From CAZBUB01 sp964494985 (GTDB taxonomy: Bacteria > Desulfobacterota > Desulfovibrionia > Desulfovibrionales > Desulfothermaceae), in NCBI GenBank assembly GCA_964494985.1, contig CAZBUB010000038.1:1-23587 (forward strand): a stretch of 23,587 nucleotides of DNA, read 5' to 3'. The position numbers and the translations under genes were made by a program. The notes beneath the pieces were generated by a model. It was not told the origin of the DNA. It ran no database searches and saw only the letters and a list, made by a program, of their open reading frames with translations. How positions within the stretch are numbered: position 1 is the first letter of the stretch; each line of letters starts with the position of its first letter. Shown here one piece after another: positions 8,152 to 14,921 of this stretch.

Positions 8152-10206
8152 ATGAAAAACTTGCGGCTTGCGGTGAAGATGATCGGCGGATTCACTCTGG
8201 TGGCGGCCATCGTCCTTGTGGTAGGCTTTTTTGGCTGGAGGGGCGCCAACAACCTAGGAGACCACATCCATGAAGTGGGAGGCGTGCGACTGCCCAGCAT
8301 TGAAAGCCTAGGCAGCACAGAGCTTGCAGTTCAGGAGCTTCTCACTGCCCAGCGCACTTTGATGTCTGCAGAGTTGAGCATGCAAGAGCGCCAGGAAGAA
8401 AAAGACAAATTCCATGAGGCCAGGGAAGAGATCCAGAAGCATTGGGATCGCTTCTCCGAGCTGCCAGCTACTGCCCGGGAAAAAGAGCTTTCCGAAAAGT
8501 TCAAGCAACAGCTCCAGAGCTGGGAAGATCTGAACCAGGAATGGCTGGAGCTGACCAGGAGATATGAAGACACGGGCATCCTGAACCCCAGCCAGCTAGA
8601 GTCTGACCTGCACCAGATTCGCGGGGACCATTACCGGGCTGAAGTCAAGGTGGGAAACCATATCCAAAACGAAGAAGAATTCGAGGGCTATGACAATCCT
8701 AAAACCTGCAACTTTGGACTGTGGCTGCAGGAAAAGGAATTCGATAATCAGGATATCCAGCAGATCCTGTCCGAGGTGCAGGATCCGCACAACAAATTCC
8801 ACGAGACAGTGAGCAAAATCCAGGATGCCATCCAGGCCGGAAACATGGAACAGGCCCGGAGACTGCACCAGGAGGATATGCAGCAGGCCTCAGACCAGGT
8901 CTTCCAGCACTTTGAGGAGCTGCTGGAGGTGGCTGAGAGCGCTGTGGAGATCCGGGAGGAGGTCAACCAGATGGTGGTGGGCCCCATCCAGAAAGAAGCG
9001 AATCAAGCTAACTCTGTCTTGAATGAGCTGATAGAGATAAATGCTGAGATTTCTGCGACCTCAATGCAGGCTGCAGACGAAGACGCAGCCCAGGCCCAAT
9101 GGACCATGGTCATAGGCGTCATTGTGGGCACCATATTGGCCCTGGCCTTGGGTATACTGCTTACCTTGAGCATTACTAGACGCGTCACCCAGGGCGTAGG
9201 CCTGGCCCAGGCCATGTCCAAAGGGGATTTTACCAACAAGCTGGAGATCAAGAACCAGGACGAGGTAGGCCAGCTGAGCCAGGCCTTAAATGAAATGGTA
9301 GACAGCCTGAGCAAGATGATCCAGGACATCTCCGGCGGGGTGGAAACCCTGGCCTCCTCCTCCACCGAGCTGAACACCATCGCAGAGCAGCTGGCCAAAT
9401 CCTCTGAGAGCACTGCTGGCAAGGCCAACTCCGTGGCTACGGCAGCAGAGGAGATGAGCTCCAACATGAGCTCTGTGGCAGCTGCCATGGAACAGGCCTC
9501 AACTAACGTCAGCACTGTGGCTTCTGGCTCTGAGGAAATGAGCAGCACCATCAAAGAGATCGCCCAGAACGCGGAGAAAGCCAAGGAGATCACCAGTAGC
9601 GCAGTAAACCAGGCCCAAAGCGCTTCCAGCCGGGTCAATCAGCTGGGAAAGGCTGCAGAGGAAATCGGCAAGGTCACGGAGACCATCAATTCCATCTCCT
9701 CCCAGACCAACCTTTTGGCCTTGAACGCCACCATCGAGGCTGCCCGGGCAGGAGAGGCTGGTAAAGGCTTTGCAGTGGTGGCCAACGAGATCAAGGAGCT
9801 GGCCCAGCAGACCGCAGAGGCTACCGGTGAAATTGCCCAGAAGATCCAGGGCATCCAGGACTCCACCGACAGCACTGTGAGCGAGATCGAGGAGATTTCC
9901 AAGGTCATCAACCAGGTGGACGAGATAGTCGCCTCCATTGCCGCAGCTGTGGAAGAGCAAACCGCCACCACCAAGGAGATCGCCGAAAATGTGGGTCAGG
10001 TTTCCCAAGGCATCAGCGAGGTCAACGAAAACGTCTCCCAGTCTTCCAGCGTAGCCGGGGAGGTGGCCAAAGACATCACTGAGGTCAACGAGTCAGCCAA
10101 CGAAATCAGTAACTCCAGCGCCCAGGTGCAGCAAAGTGCAGGCGAGCTGAGCAGGCTGGCTGAGCAGCTCAAAGAAATGGTCAGCAGGTTCAAGACCAAA
10201 GAATAA
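8152..10206 (+). CDS. Methyl-accepting chemotaxis protein with a CZB-type zinc-binding motif in the extracytoplasmic sensor
   Basis: 684 residues, with AGGAGGG just before the ATG. Membrane helix 1 spans about residues 9-28 and helix 2 about 317-339, so residues 29-316 should be periplasmic. That region begins as a four-helix-bundle-like segment and contains the CZB signature: H160, then C186-N-F188-G189-L-W191, then H213-N-K-F-H217. Spacings fit the family pattern of three His and one Cys binding zinc. A HAMP domain follows helix 2 (about 340-393). The C-terminal half is a coiled-coil signalling domain with the conserved hairpin tip LNATIEAARAGEAGKGFAVV. The protein ends without a CheR/CheB-docking pentapeptide. 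No che genes are nearby. CZB domains in other proteins sense zinc or oxidants such as hypochlorite; the ligand here is inferred only. Confidence 0.95.
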   Translation: MKNLRLAVKMIGGFTLVAAIVLVVGFFGWRGANNLGDHIHEVGGVRLPSIESLGSTELAVQELLTAQRTLMSAELSMQERQEEKDKFHEAREEIQKHWDRFSELPATAREKELSEKFKQQLQSWEDLNQEWLELTRRYEDTGILNPSQLESDLHQIRGDHYRAEVKVGNHIQNEEEFEGYDNPKTCNFGLWLQEKEFDNQDIQQILSEVQDPHNKFHETVSKIQDAIQAGNMEQARRLHQEDMQQASDQVFQHFEELLEVAESAVEIREEVNQMVVGPIQKEANQANSVLNELIEINAEISATSMQAADEDAAQAQWTMVIGVIVGTILALALGILLTLSITRRVTQGVGLAQAMSKGDFTNKLEIKNQDEVGQLSQALNEMVDSLSKMIQDISGGVETLASSSTELNTIAEQLAKSSESTAGKANSVATAAEEMSSNMSSVAAAMEQASTNVSTVASGSEEMSSTIKEIAQNAEKAKEITSSAVNQAQSASSRVNQLGKAAEEIGKVTETINSISSQTNLLALNATIEAARAGEAGKGFAVVANEIKELAQQTAEATGEIAQKIQGIQDSTDSTVSEIEEISKVINQVDEIVASIAAAVEEQTATTKEIAENVGQVSQGISEVNENVSQSSSVAGEVAKDITEVNESANEISNSSAQVQQSAGELSRLAEQLKEMVSRFKTKE

Positions 10207-10216
10207 GCCCCCTTTC

Positions 10217-10261
10217 AGCCCGGATTGGATCCAGCAGCTCAAGGCTAGGCCAATCCGGGTT
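10217..10261 (+). terminator. Hairpin downstream of the chemoreceptor gene
   Basis: A perfect 10-base inverted repeat, CCCGGATTGG at 10219-10228 and CCAATCCGGG at 10250-10259, with a 21-base spacer. It can be extended by one wobble and one A-T pair. It begins 13 bases after the chemoreceptor stop and is followed by a weak T-containing stretch rather than a run of T. The loop is long for an intrinsic terminator, so an mRNA-stabilising hairpin is an alternative. Confidence 0.45.
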
Positions 10262-10368
10262 GACATTTTGCTACCCAGTTGGAAGAAAAGTTTGAGCATG
10301 TAACCTGCATGCCTGTGAAGCAGCAAGTGTTATCCAGCATGGTAACCTCAATCATAACTTACCCATTT

Positions 10369-10407
10369 TACGCATAGCGTATTTTGGGAAAAATAACCAT
10401 TTTCCAA
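10369..10407. promoter_or_regulatory. Two small palindromes upstream of the histidine kinase gene
   Basis: The first is TACGC-ATA-GCGTA, around 10369-10381. The second is TTGG(G)AAAA ... TTTTCCAA at 10384-10407 with a 6-base centre and one bulged base. They are adjacent and lie 45-80 bases before the kinase start, where an operator or leader hairpin would be expected. No -35/-10 pair could be assigned with confidence, so the role is conjecture. Confidence 0.3.
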
Positions 10408-10450
10408 GCAAACCCTCAAATCAAAAGATCCTTTACACAGAGAAAGCCCG

Positions 10451-11617
10451 ATGCTTCAGAAATTCAAGTACCAGGATCCTTTCCAGGACAAGCTGGGCAA
10501 AGGACCTGCTATTGATCATAAAAGGGATACCAAGGAGCTATTGCAGCGGCAGCTGCACTTGCTGCAGACAAAAGAGCACCTGCAGCAGCTCCTGGATGCC
10601 CTGCCCCAGATGGCCATGATCCTCAACAACAAAAGGCAGCTGGTCATGGCCAGCCAGACCCTGCAAAATCTATTGCATGAAAACCGAGAGATCCTGGGCA
10701 AGAGACCAGGGGAGCTCTTAAATTGTGTGCACGCAGGTCATGGGGATCAGGGCTGCGGCAGCACCAGTTTCTGCAGATTCTGCGGGGCCTTCCAGGCTCT
10801 GGTACAGAGCCTGCAGGGCCAGACCTGGCAGGAAGAATGCCGCCTGCTGCGTAAGAAGGGGCAGGAAACAGAGGCCCTAGATCTGGCTGTGTGTGCAAGT
10901 CCTCTACAAATCGAGGGCCATGAATTCATTTTGGTCTATCTGACAGATATCAGCCAGCAAAAGAGAAAACAGGCTCTGGAAAGGATCTTTTTCCACGACC
11001 TGCTCAATGCCGCCGGAGGTATCCAAAGTGTTCTGGAGCTTCTTCAGGATGAGGTTCAGGGCCAGCAGGGCCAGGAACTGAGCTCCCTGGCCCTGCAGCA
11101 GGCCAGAAAGGTCATTGACGAAATCCAGACCCAAAAACAACTCATGGCTGCAGAGAACCGCACTCTGGAGCTCAACAAGCAGCAAGTATACAGTCAGGAT
11201 GTTCTTCGCAGACTGCAGCTGAGCTTCATGCACCGCATGGAGTACGAAGGCATACAGATCGAGCTGGACTCCCAAAGTGGGCAGGGGCTTTTGTCTACCG
11301 ACCCTGTTTTGTTGGAGCGAGTCTTGGGCAACATGCTCAAAAACGCCCTGGAAGCCAGCAAACCTGGAGATAAGGTCTGGTTGGGGGCTCAGACCCAGGA
11401 CTCAGAGCTGGTGTTCTGGGTCCACAATCCAGGCTATATTCCGGAAAAGGTACAAACGCAGCTCTTTAAGCGCTCTTACAGCACCAAAGGTAAGGGCCGG
11501 GGCCTGGGCACCTACAGCATCAGGCTCCTGGGAGAGGATTATTTAAAAGGCAGGGTCTGGTTTGACTCAGATCCGAAATCTGGGACCACTTTCTACTTCG
11601 GTCTGCCCCTGCAGTAA
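10451..11617 (+). CDS. Soluble PAS-domain sensor histidine kinase with Cys4 cluster
   Basis: 388 residues with no signal peptide or membrane helix, so cytoplasmic. A short coiled coil leads into a PAS domain (about 42-165) that contains an inserted cysteine motif: C92-V-H94, G-C102-G, C108-x-x-C111-G. The spacing suggests metal, Fe-S or disulfide chemistry. The dimerisation and phosphoacceptor segment has H182 in FFHDLLNAAGG. The ATPase domain shows the N-box around N294-N298 (NMLKNALEA), a variant G1 box HNPGYIPE in place of the usual DxGxG, and the G2 region STKGKGRGLGTYS. No response regulator or output gene is adjacent, so it is an orphan here. The ribosome-binding site is weak (AGAAAG). 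The start was chosen as the only ATG before the coiled coil. The sensed signal is unknown; redox state is a reasonable guess. Confidence 0.88.
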   Translation: MLQKFKYQDPFQDKLGKGPAIDHKRDTKELLQRQLHLLQTKEHLQQLLDALPQMAMILNNKRQLVMASQTLQNLLHENREILGKRPGELLNCVHAGHGDQGCGSTSFCRFCGAFQALVQSLQGQTWQEECRLLRKKGQETEALDLAVCASPLQIEGHEFILVYLTDISQQKRKQALERIFFHDLLNAAGGIQSVLELLQDEVQGQQGQELSSLALQQARKVIDEIQTQKQLMAAENRTLELNKQQVYSQDVLRRLQLSFMHRMEYEGIQIELDSQSGQGLLSTDPVLLERVLGNMLKNALEASKPGDKVWLGAQTQDSELVFWVHNPGYIPEKVQTQLFKRSYSTKGKGRGLGTYSIRLLGEDYLKGRVWFDSDPKSGTTFYFGLPLQ

Positions 11618-11620
11618 CAG

Positions 11621-11639
11621 GGGCGGCCCAAGGCCGCCC
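11621..11639. terminator. Bidirectional GC-rich hairpin between convergent genes
   Basis: Perfect 8-base stem GGGCGGCC / GGCCGCCC around a 3-base loop, 4 bases after the kinase stop and 35 bases past the stop of the convergent lipoprotein gene. It could stop transcription from both sides. There is no strong T-run on either side, so it is an atypical intrinsic terminator. Confidence 0.6.
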
Positions 11640-11673
11640 GCCAATGACAGAGCAAAAGTTCCAATTAGTTGAA

Positions 11674-11832
11674 TTAGTCTTCGCCACCTTGGCCCATATT
11701 TTCCTGCTGCTCCTCCTGGGCGGGATCATCGCTCGGCTTGGGCTGATCTTCGTCAGGTTCACACCCTAAAAGGCTAAAAAAGAGAAGGCCAGCACACGCT
11801 AAGGCCAAAAGCTTACTCCATGCATTTTGCAT
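11674..11832 (-). CDS. Small acidic lipoprotein, 52 residues
   Basis: Found by reading the minus strand directly. The ATG at 11832 is preceded by TGGAGGT at ideal spacing (6 bases), which strongly supports translation. Residues 1-20 form a signal sequence with one Lys (K7) and a Leu/Ala/Phe core. It ends in the lipobox L21-L-G-C24, so C24 should be lipidated and become the mature N-terminus. The mature part is only 29 residues, begins C-E-P-D-E-D and is rich in Asp, Glu, Gln and Pro with no hydrophobic segment. Glu at +2 does not match the classical Asp inner-membrane retention signal. Size and type resemble entericidin-like small lipoproteins, but I recognise no specific family. It is apparently monocistronic and converges on the kinase gene; its function is unknown. 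Confidence 0.75.
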   Translation of the reverse strand: MQNAWSKLLALACAGLLFFSLLGCEPDEDQPKPSDDPAQEEQQENMGQGGED

Positions 11833-11896
11833 AGCTCTACCTCCAAATTTTGATGTTGAATTTGTTATGCAATTTGCATGTTATATGCCAAAGCAT
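11820..11896. promoter_or_regulatory. Cluster of ATGC...GCAT palindromes at the lipoprotein gene start
   Basis: Three related palindromes occur in 77 bases: ATGCATTTTGCAT (11820-11832, containing the start codon), ATGCAATTTGCAT (11867-11879) and ATGCCAAAGCAT (11885-11896). The first two differ at one base. Their position over the start and 35-65 bases upstream suits an operator array, but no regulator can be named. Confidence 0.35.
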
Positions 11897-12049
11897 GCTC
11901 TTCTGCCGCTTATACACATGCATGGTTGAGACTTACCAGCTTTTCAGCAAATATAAGGAACCCACATAAATGTGCCAAGCTAACACAATCCTCAAAAAAA
12001 TGTGTCAAAAGTATACATTGCCCTTGCCAGGCCTGCTCTGGAAGGAGTT
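11897..12049. other. AT-rich non-coding stretch
   Basis: This separates the lipoprotein promoter region from the recognisable end of the metallophosphoesterase pseudogene. One frame of the pseudogene stays open to about 11992 but no longer resembles the family. Base composition is clearly more AT-rich than in the coding regions around it, consistent with decay or foreign DNA. Confidence 0.4.
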
Positions 12050-12922
12050 TGATTTTGAGGTCTGTGAGTGAGCAGTATGGTGTACATTTCCTGATCACTA
12101 TTTGTTAAACAGCTCTAGCATCTTGGCCTCCTGCCATTGTCTGGGATCCGATCTGCCTGCAGGGTCATCCAAGCCCAATATTCGCTACCCCCTTGTCCAT
12201 GAAAACCTTCTCCTCCTGGCGCAGCAGCTGGATTTCAGCCCGATCATAGACCTGCACAAGGCCTGTTTGTGCCCAGCGCATAAATCATGATTGCCCAGCA
12301 CAGCCAGCTTGGCCAAAAACTCAGCGTGCCCCTGCAGCCACTGGGGATGGTCATTGACTAGATCACCGCCAAATAAGATCAGTTCCGGTTCCAGATCCTG
12401 TATCCTGGAGACTACTCTCCGCAGTCTGGACACAGGCTTTTGCACGCCCAGGTGCAAATCAGCCAAATACGATATCCATGCTGGACTCTAACTGAGGACT
12501 GGTGAATTCATACCTGGCCACTGTCGGAACCCGCCTGCCTTGTAATAAGTCACAACAGACAATTGCCACAGCCAAAAGCAGGACAGTCAAAGCCGTAGCC
12601 CTGCCGTTACAAAACCAAGCCTTCCCGGGCTTAGCCAGACAAAGCAATCCGCTAAGTAGAAACATTCTCATCTGCAGTAAAAAGAGATAATACATGAGCC
12701 CGAACCAGATAAAGGCCAGCTGCCAGAGCCCCAGGACTAGGTCCTGGGGCCAGGAATGGGGCAGGAGATGGACTAATATCGGAGACAAAGCCAGGAAGGC
12801 GGCTACAGCATAGCCCCAAACAGCCTTTTTCTCCGCTCCAGGGCCAGTTGCACACTGAACCTTTACCAGACCAGGGCGTGCATGCTGTAGAAAACCAGGA
12901 AAAAGTCCGGAAAGAAGAACAT
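12050..12922 (-). pseudogene. Decayed metallophosphoesterase (YkuE/COG1408-like)
   Basis: The reading frame begins with ATG at 12922, immediately after the uppP stop. It opens with MFFFPDFFLVFYSMHALVW and then hits a TAA (12865-12863). After a frameshift it resumes as a multi-helix membrane segment (ALSPILVHLLP... FIWFGLMYYLFLLQM, about 12800-12600). A further one-base shift separates MDIVF from ADLHLGVQKP, the first metal motif (near 12466). FGGDLVND and AVLGNHD, the next two metal motifs, are intact. Later frames give VYDRAEIQLLRQEEK, then DDPAGR, then YTILLTHRP, each in a different frame. The final GHTHGG motif is not found, so the 3' end appears lost. I count one nonsense codon and at least five frame changes. 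In life it would have been a membrane-attached metal-dependent phosphoesterase; it cannot be functional now. Confidence 0.85.
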
Positions 12923-13720
12923 CTATGTGCTCCAGAAGATAATGATCAGCGGGGCCATGGCCAGGCGATAGTAGGCAAAGGGCCTTAAGGTGAACCTGCT
13001 TAAAAGGTGAATAAACCCCTTGATGGCCAAAATGGCTGTAATAAAGGAGACTACAAATCCCACGAGAAGCAGGTACCAGTCCAGTCCGCTGAAAATCTGC
13101 CAGCTCTTGAAAATATCATAGGCACTGGCCGCGAACACGATAGGCACCGCGGAGATAAAGGAGTACTCCGCAGCCAGCTTGCGCTCTGCACCCAAGAACA
13201 TCCCGCCCATAATGGTAGCAGCTGCCCTGGAAAAGCCTGGCCAGAGGGAAAGGCATTGAAACAGGCCTATACCTAGGGCCAGCCCCTGGCTCAGGTCATC
13301 AAGACCCTGGTAGCGCGGATTCCTTTTAATGGACTCCACCAGCAAAATGCCCAAGGCCCCGATGCCCAGGGCCCAGGCCACAGGCTGGGGAGCAAAAAGA
13401 TGCTCCTTGATTACAGAGTAGCCAATCAGGCCCATCAGGCCTGCGGGCAGGGTGGTCAAAAACAGTAGCCAAAGGGCAAAGGGACCGGAGAACTTCTGCT
13501 CCTGTTTTTTGGTGAGCAAGGATCTGAATCTGGGCCAGTACAGATAAACCACAGCCAGGATAGCCCCCAGCTGGATAACCACGTCAAAGGTCTTGACCTG
13601 CTCACCAGTGAAATCCAAAAAGTTGCCCACCAGGATCAAGTGCCCGGTGGAAGAGATGGGCAAGAATTCGGTCACCCCTTCTACTATACCCAGAATCACC
13701 GCAGCCAGAAAATCGTACAT
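12923..13720 (-). CDS. uppP: Undecaprenyl-diphosphatase UppP (BacA family)
   Basis: 265 residues, the usual length. It removes one phosphate from undecaprenyl diphosphate, regenerating the lipid carrier for peptidoglycan and other envelope polymers, in the inner membrane. Conserved motif 1 is EGVTEFLPISSTGHLIL at about residues 14-30. Motif 2 appears as PGFSRAAATIMGGMFLGAERKLAAEYSF, close to the usual PGTSRSGAT pattern. The active-site Glu, Ser and Arg positions appear present, and the remainder is a series of membrane helices. The ATG at 13720 has CAGGG a few bases upstream. The stop is directly followed by the start of the metallophosphoesterase pseudogene, so the two once formed an operon. 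Overexpression of homologues gives bacitracin resistance. Confidence 0.95.
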   Translation of the reverse strand: MYDFLAAVILGIVEGVTEFLPISSTGHLILVGNFLDFTGEQVKTFDVVIQLGAILAVVYLYWPRFRSLLTKKQEQKFSGPFALWLLFLTTLPAGLMGLIGYSVIKEHLFAPQPVAWALGIGALGILLVESIKRNPRYQGLDDLSQGLALGIGLFQCLSLWPGFSRAAATIMGGMFLGAERKLAAEYSFISAVPIVFAASAYDIFKSWQIFSGLDWYLLLVGFVVSFITAILAIKGFIHLLSRFTLRPFAYYRLAMAPLIIIFWST

Positions 13721-14013
13721 ACCCTGTTTCCCTAAAATACAATAAATACTCTATCTTGCTTCGTTCGCAGGCTTCCTCCTGGAAAGGCTGTCACCCGCGA
13801 CTTTTCTCAATGCTTTGCAAACATCACTTTCATCCATTCCACAAGGACCTGGGGCTTTGCAAAGCCCCAGGTCTGCCGACTGGTATATTCTAGCATTTCC
13901 CCACAGATTTCAAGCACAAAAAAACTCCGAGCCCGATCGAGCTCAACCACTCCACCAGGTCCGGGGCCTCCAGGTCCAGCCCTGCTCTCGCTCCTCAAAA
14001 AGGAGTCGCAGGC
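13721..14013. other. Spacer between tpx and uppP
   Basis: A 293-base region with a large perfect palindrome (listed separately). A minus-strand frame from 13998 to 13807 (TTG start, 63 codons) stays open through the palindrome, but has no ribosome-binding site and no recognised domain. Another frame carries GLDLEAPDLVEWLSS, which looks protein-like and then stops. Together these hint at a degraded small gene, but I cannot support a call. Confidence 0.35.
13846..13873. terminator. Perfect 28-base palindrome, strong hairpin
   Basis: Left arm GACCTGGGGCTTTG and right arm CAAAGCCCCAGGTC are fully complementary with no spacer, so the folded form has a TGCA loop and a 12-base stem. It lies about 140 bases past the tpx stop and 126 bases before the uppP start (both genes minus strand). 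No T-run follows. It may end the tpx transcript, protect an RNA end, or be a symmetric protein-binding site. Confidence 0.5.
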
Positions 14014-14532
14014 TTAGGTGACCAGATCTGTGGCCGATTCCAACACACTGCTGTAATCAGGCTCCTGGGCGATCTCCGGCACCAGCTGCACATGTCGCAG
14101 AATACGCCCAGCGTCCAGGACAAACACCGCCCGAGCCAAAAGGCGCAGATCCTTGATCAGCACCCCGTATTTGAAGCCAAAATCAGCCTGCTGATAGTCG
14201 GAAAGTGTCTGCACCCGCTCCACTCCTGCAGCACCGCACCAGCGTTTCTGGGCGAACGGCAGATCCATGCTGATGGTCAGGATCCTGATCTCTGGATTCA
14301 GATTGGCTGCCTCGGTGTTGAACCTCCTGGTTTCCATGTCGCAGATGTCAGTGTCCAGGGAAGGCACTGAAGTCAAAATCAACACCTTATCCTGATAATC
14401 CTGCAAACCTACTGGGGTCAGATCGTTGTCCACCACGTGGAAATCCGGGGCCTGATCTCCCACTTTCAGCTCAGGCCCCAATAATGTTAAGGCATTGCCT
14501 TTCATGGTGACTAAACCTTCTCTTTCCTGCAT
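14014..14532 (-). CDS. tpx: Thiol peroxidase, atypical 2-Cys peroxiredoxin
   Basis: 172 residues, usual for Tpx. It reduces hydrogen peroxide and alkyl hydroperoxides with electrons from thioredoxin. The peroxidatic cysteine is C64 in SLDTDICDMETRRFN. The resolving cysteine is C99 in RWCGAAGVE, at the spacing typical of Tpx. VGDQAPDFHVV near the N-terminus and the SDYQQADFGFKYGVLIKD segment also match the family. AAGGAGG precedes the ATG by about 7 bases, an excellent ribosome-binding site that fixes the start. The gene stands alone, with a perfect TATAAT and a PerR-like box upstream, which fits peroxide control. Confidence 0.95.
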   Translation of the reverse strand: MQEREGLVTMKGNALTLLGPELKVGDQAPDFHVVDNDLTPVGLQDYQDKVLILTSVPSLDTDICDMETRRFNTEAANLNPEIRILTISMDLPFAQKRWCGAAGVERVQTLSDYQQADFGFKYGVLIKDLRLLARAVFVLDAGRILRHVQLVPEIAQEPDYSSVLESATDLVT

Positions 14533-14594
14533 CCCTGGCCTCCTTGAGGTTGTGGTTTATGAAAAAACAGCTTTGAGCTTTTGAGCTGCTGGGT

Positions 14595-14630
14595 ATTATA
14601 AGCAGTATTGGTAAATTATAATAATTATTA
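14595..14630 (-). promoter_or_regulatory. tpx promoter with PerR-like operator
   Basis: On the minus strand a perfect TATAAT occupies 14600-14595, with a predicted transcript start near 14588, about 55 bases before the tpx ATG. At 14616-14630 lies TTATAATAATTATTA, matching the PerR box TTATAATnATTATAA at 13 of 14 specified positions. The box covers the expected -35 position (14618-14623), as a repressor site would. The match and geometry are seen directly; binding by PerR rather than another Fur-family protein is inferred from tpx being a peroxide-defence gene. Confidence 0.6.
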
Positions 14631-14764
14631 TTTCCTCAGTCCAGCAAGTTTTTAGGACTCACCAGGAAACCTTCCTAGTCTCACATTGACATCTAGGCCT
14701 AAAAGGCTAAATTTAGAGATTTATAATTCTACAACATAACTTTCATTATTTAAGCTAAGCCCTC

Positions 14765-14866
14765 TTACCGTAATCCCGGACTTGATCCGGGTCCAGTTCT
14801 TTGCCTTGATTCCGGTTTTGGATCATGTCCAGGATGACGACCTTTCGCCGGAATGACGGAGCTGCG
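14765..14866. repeat. Candidate dispersed intergenic repeat with hairpins
   Basis: The stretch contains CCCGGA-CTTGA-TCCGGG, a 6-base stem hairpin near 14776-14792, and ends in CGCCGGAATGACGG. This matches the general style of short dispersed palindromic elements (CCGGAATGACGG ends, TTGATCCGGG centres) common between genes in many proteobacteria. Only one copy is in this window, so calling it a repeat rests on resemblance. Confidence 0.45.
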
Positions 14867-14921
14867 ATCGAAAGTTACTGTTGTAAAAATAATGAGAACA
14901 AGGAAAAGCAACCTCAAAATT

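Noticed and set aside
9003..9638. 211-codon minus-strand frame within the chemoreceptor gene
   Set aside because: Antisense shadow of the coiled-coil signalling domain; no domain features or start signals.
12652..12855. 67-codon minus-strand frame in the pseudogene region
   Set aside because: It is an out-of-phase reading of the decayed metallophosphoesterase membrane segment, with no similarity of its own.
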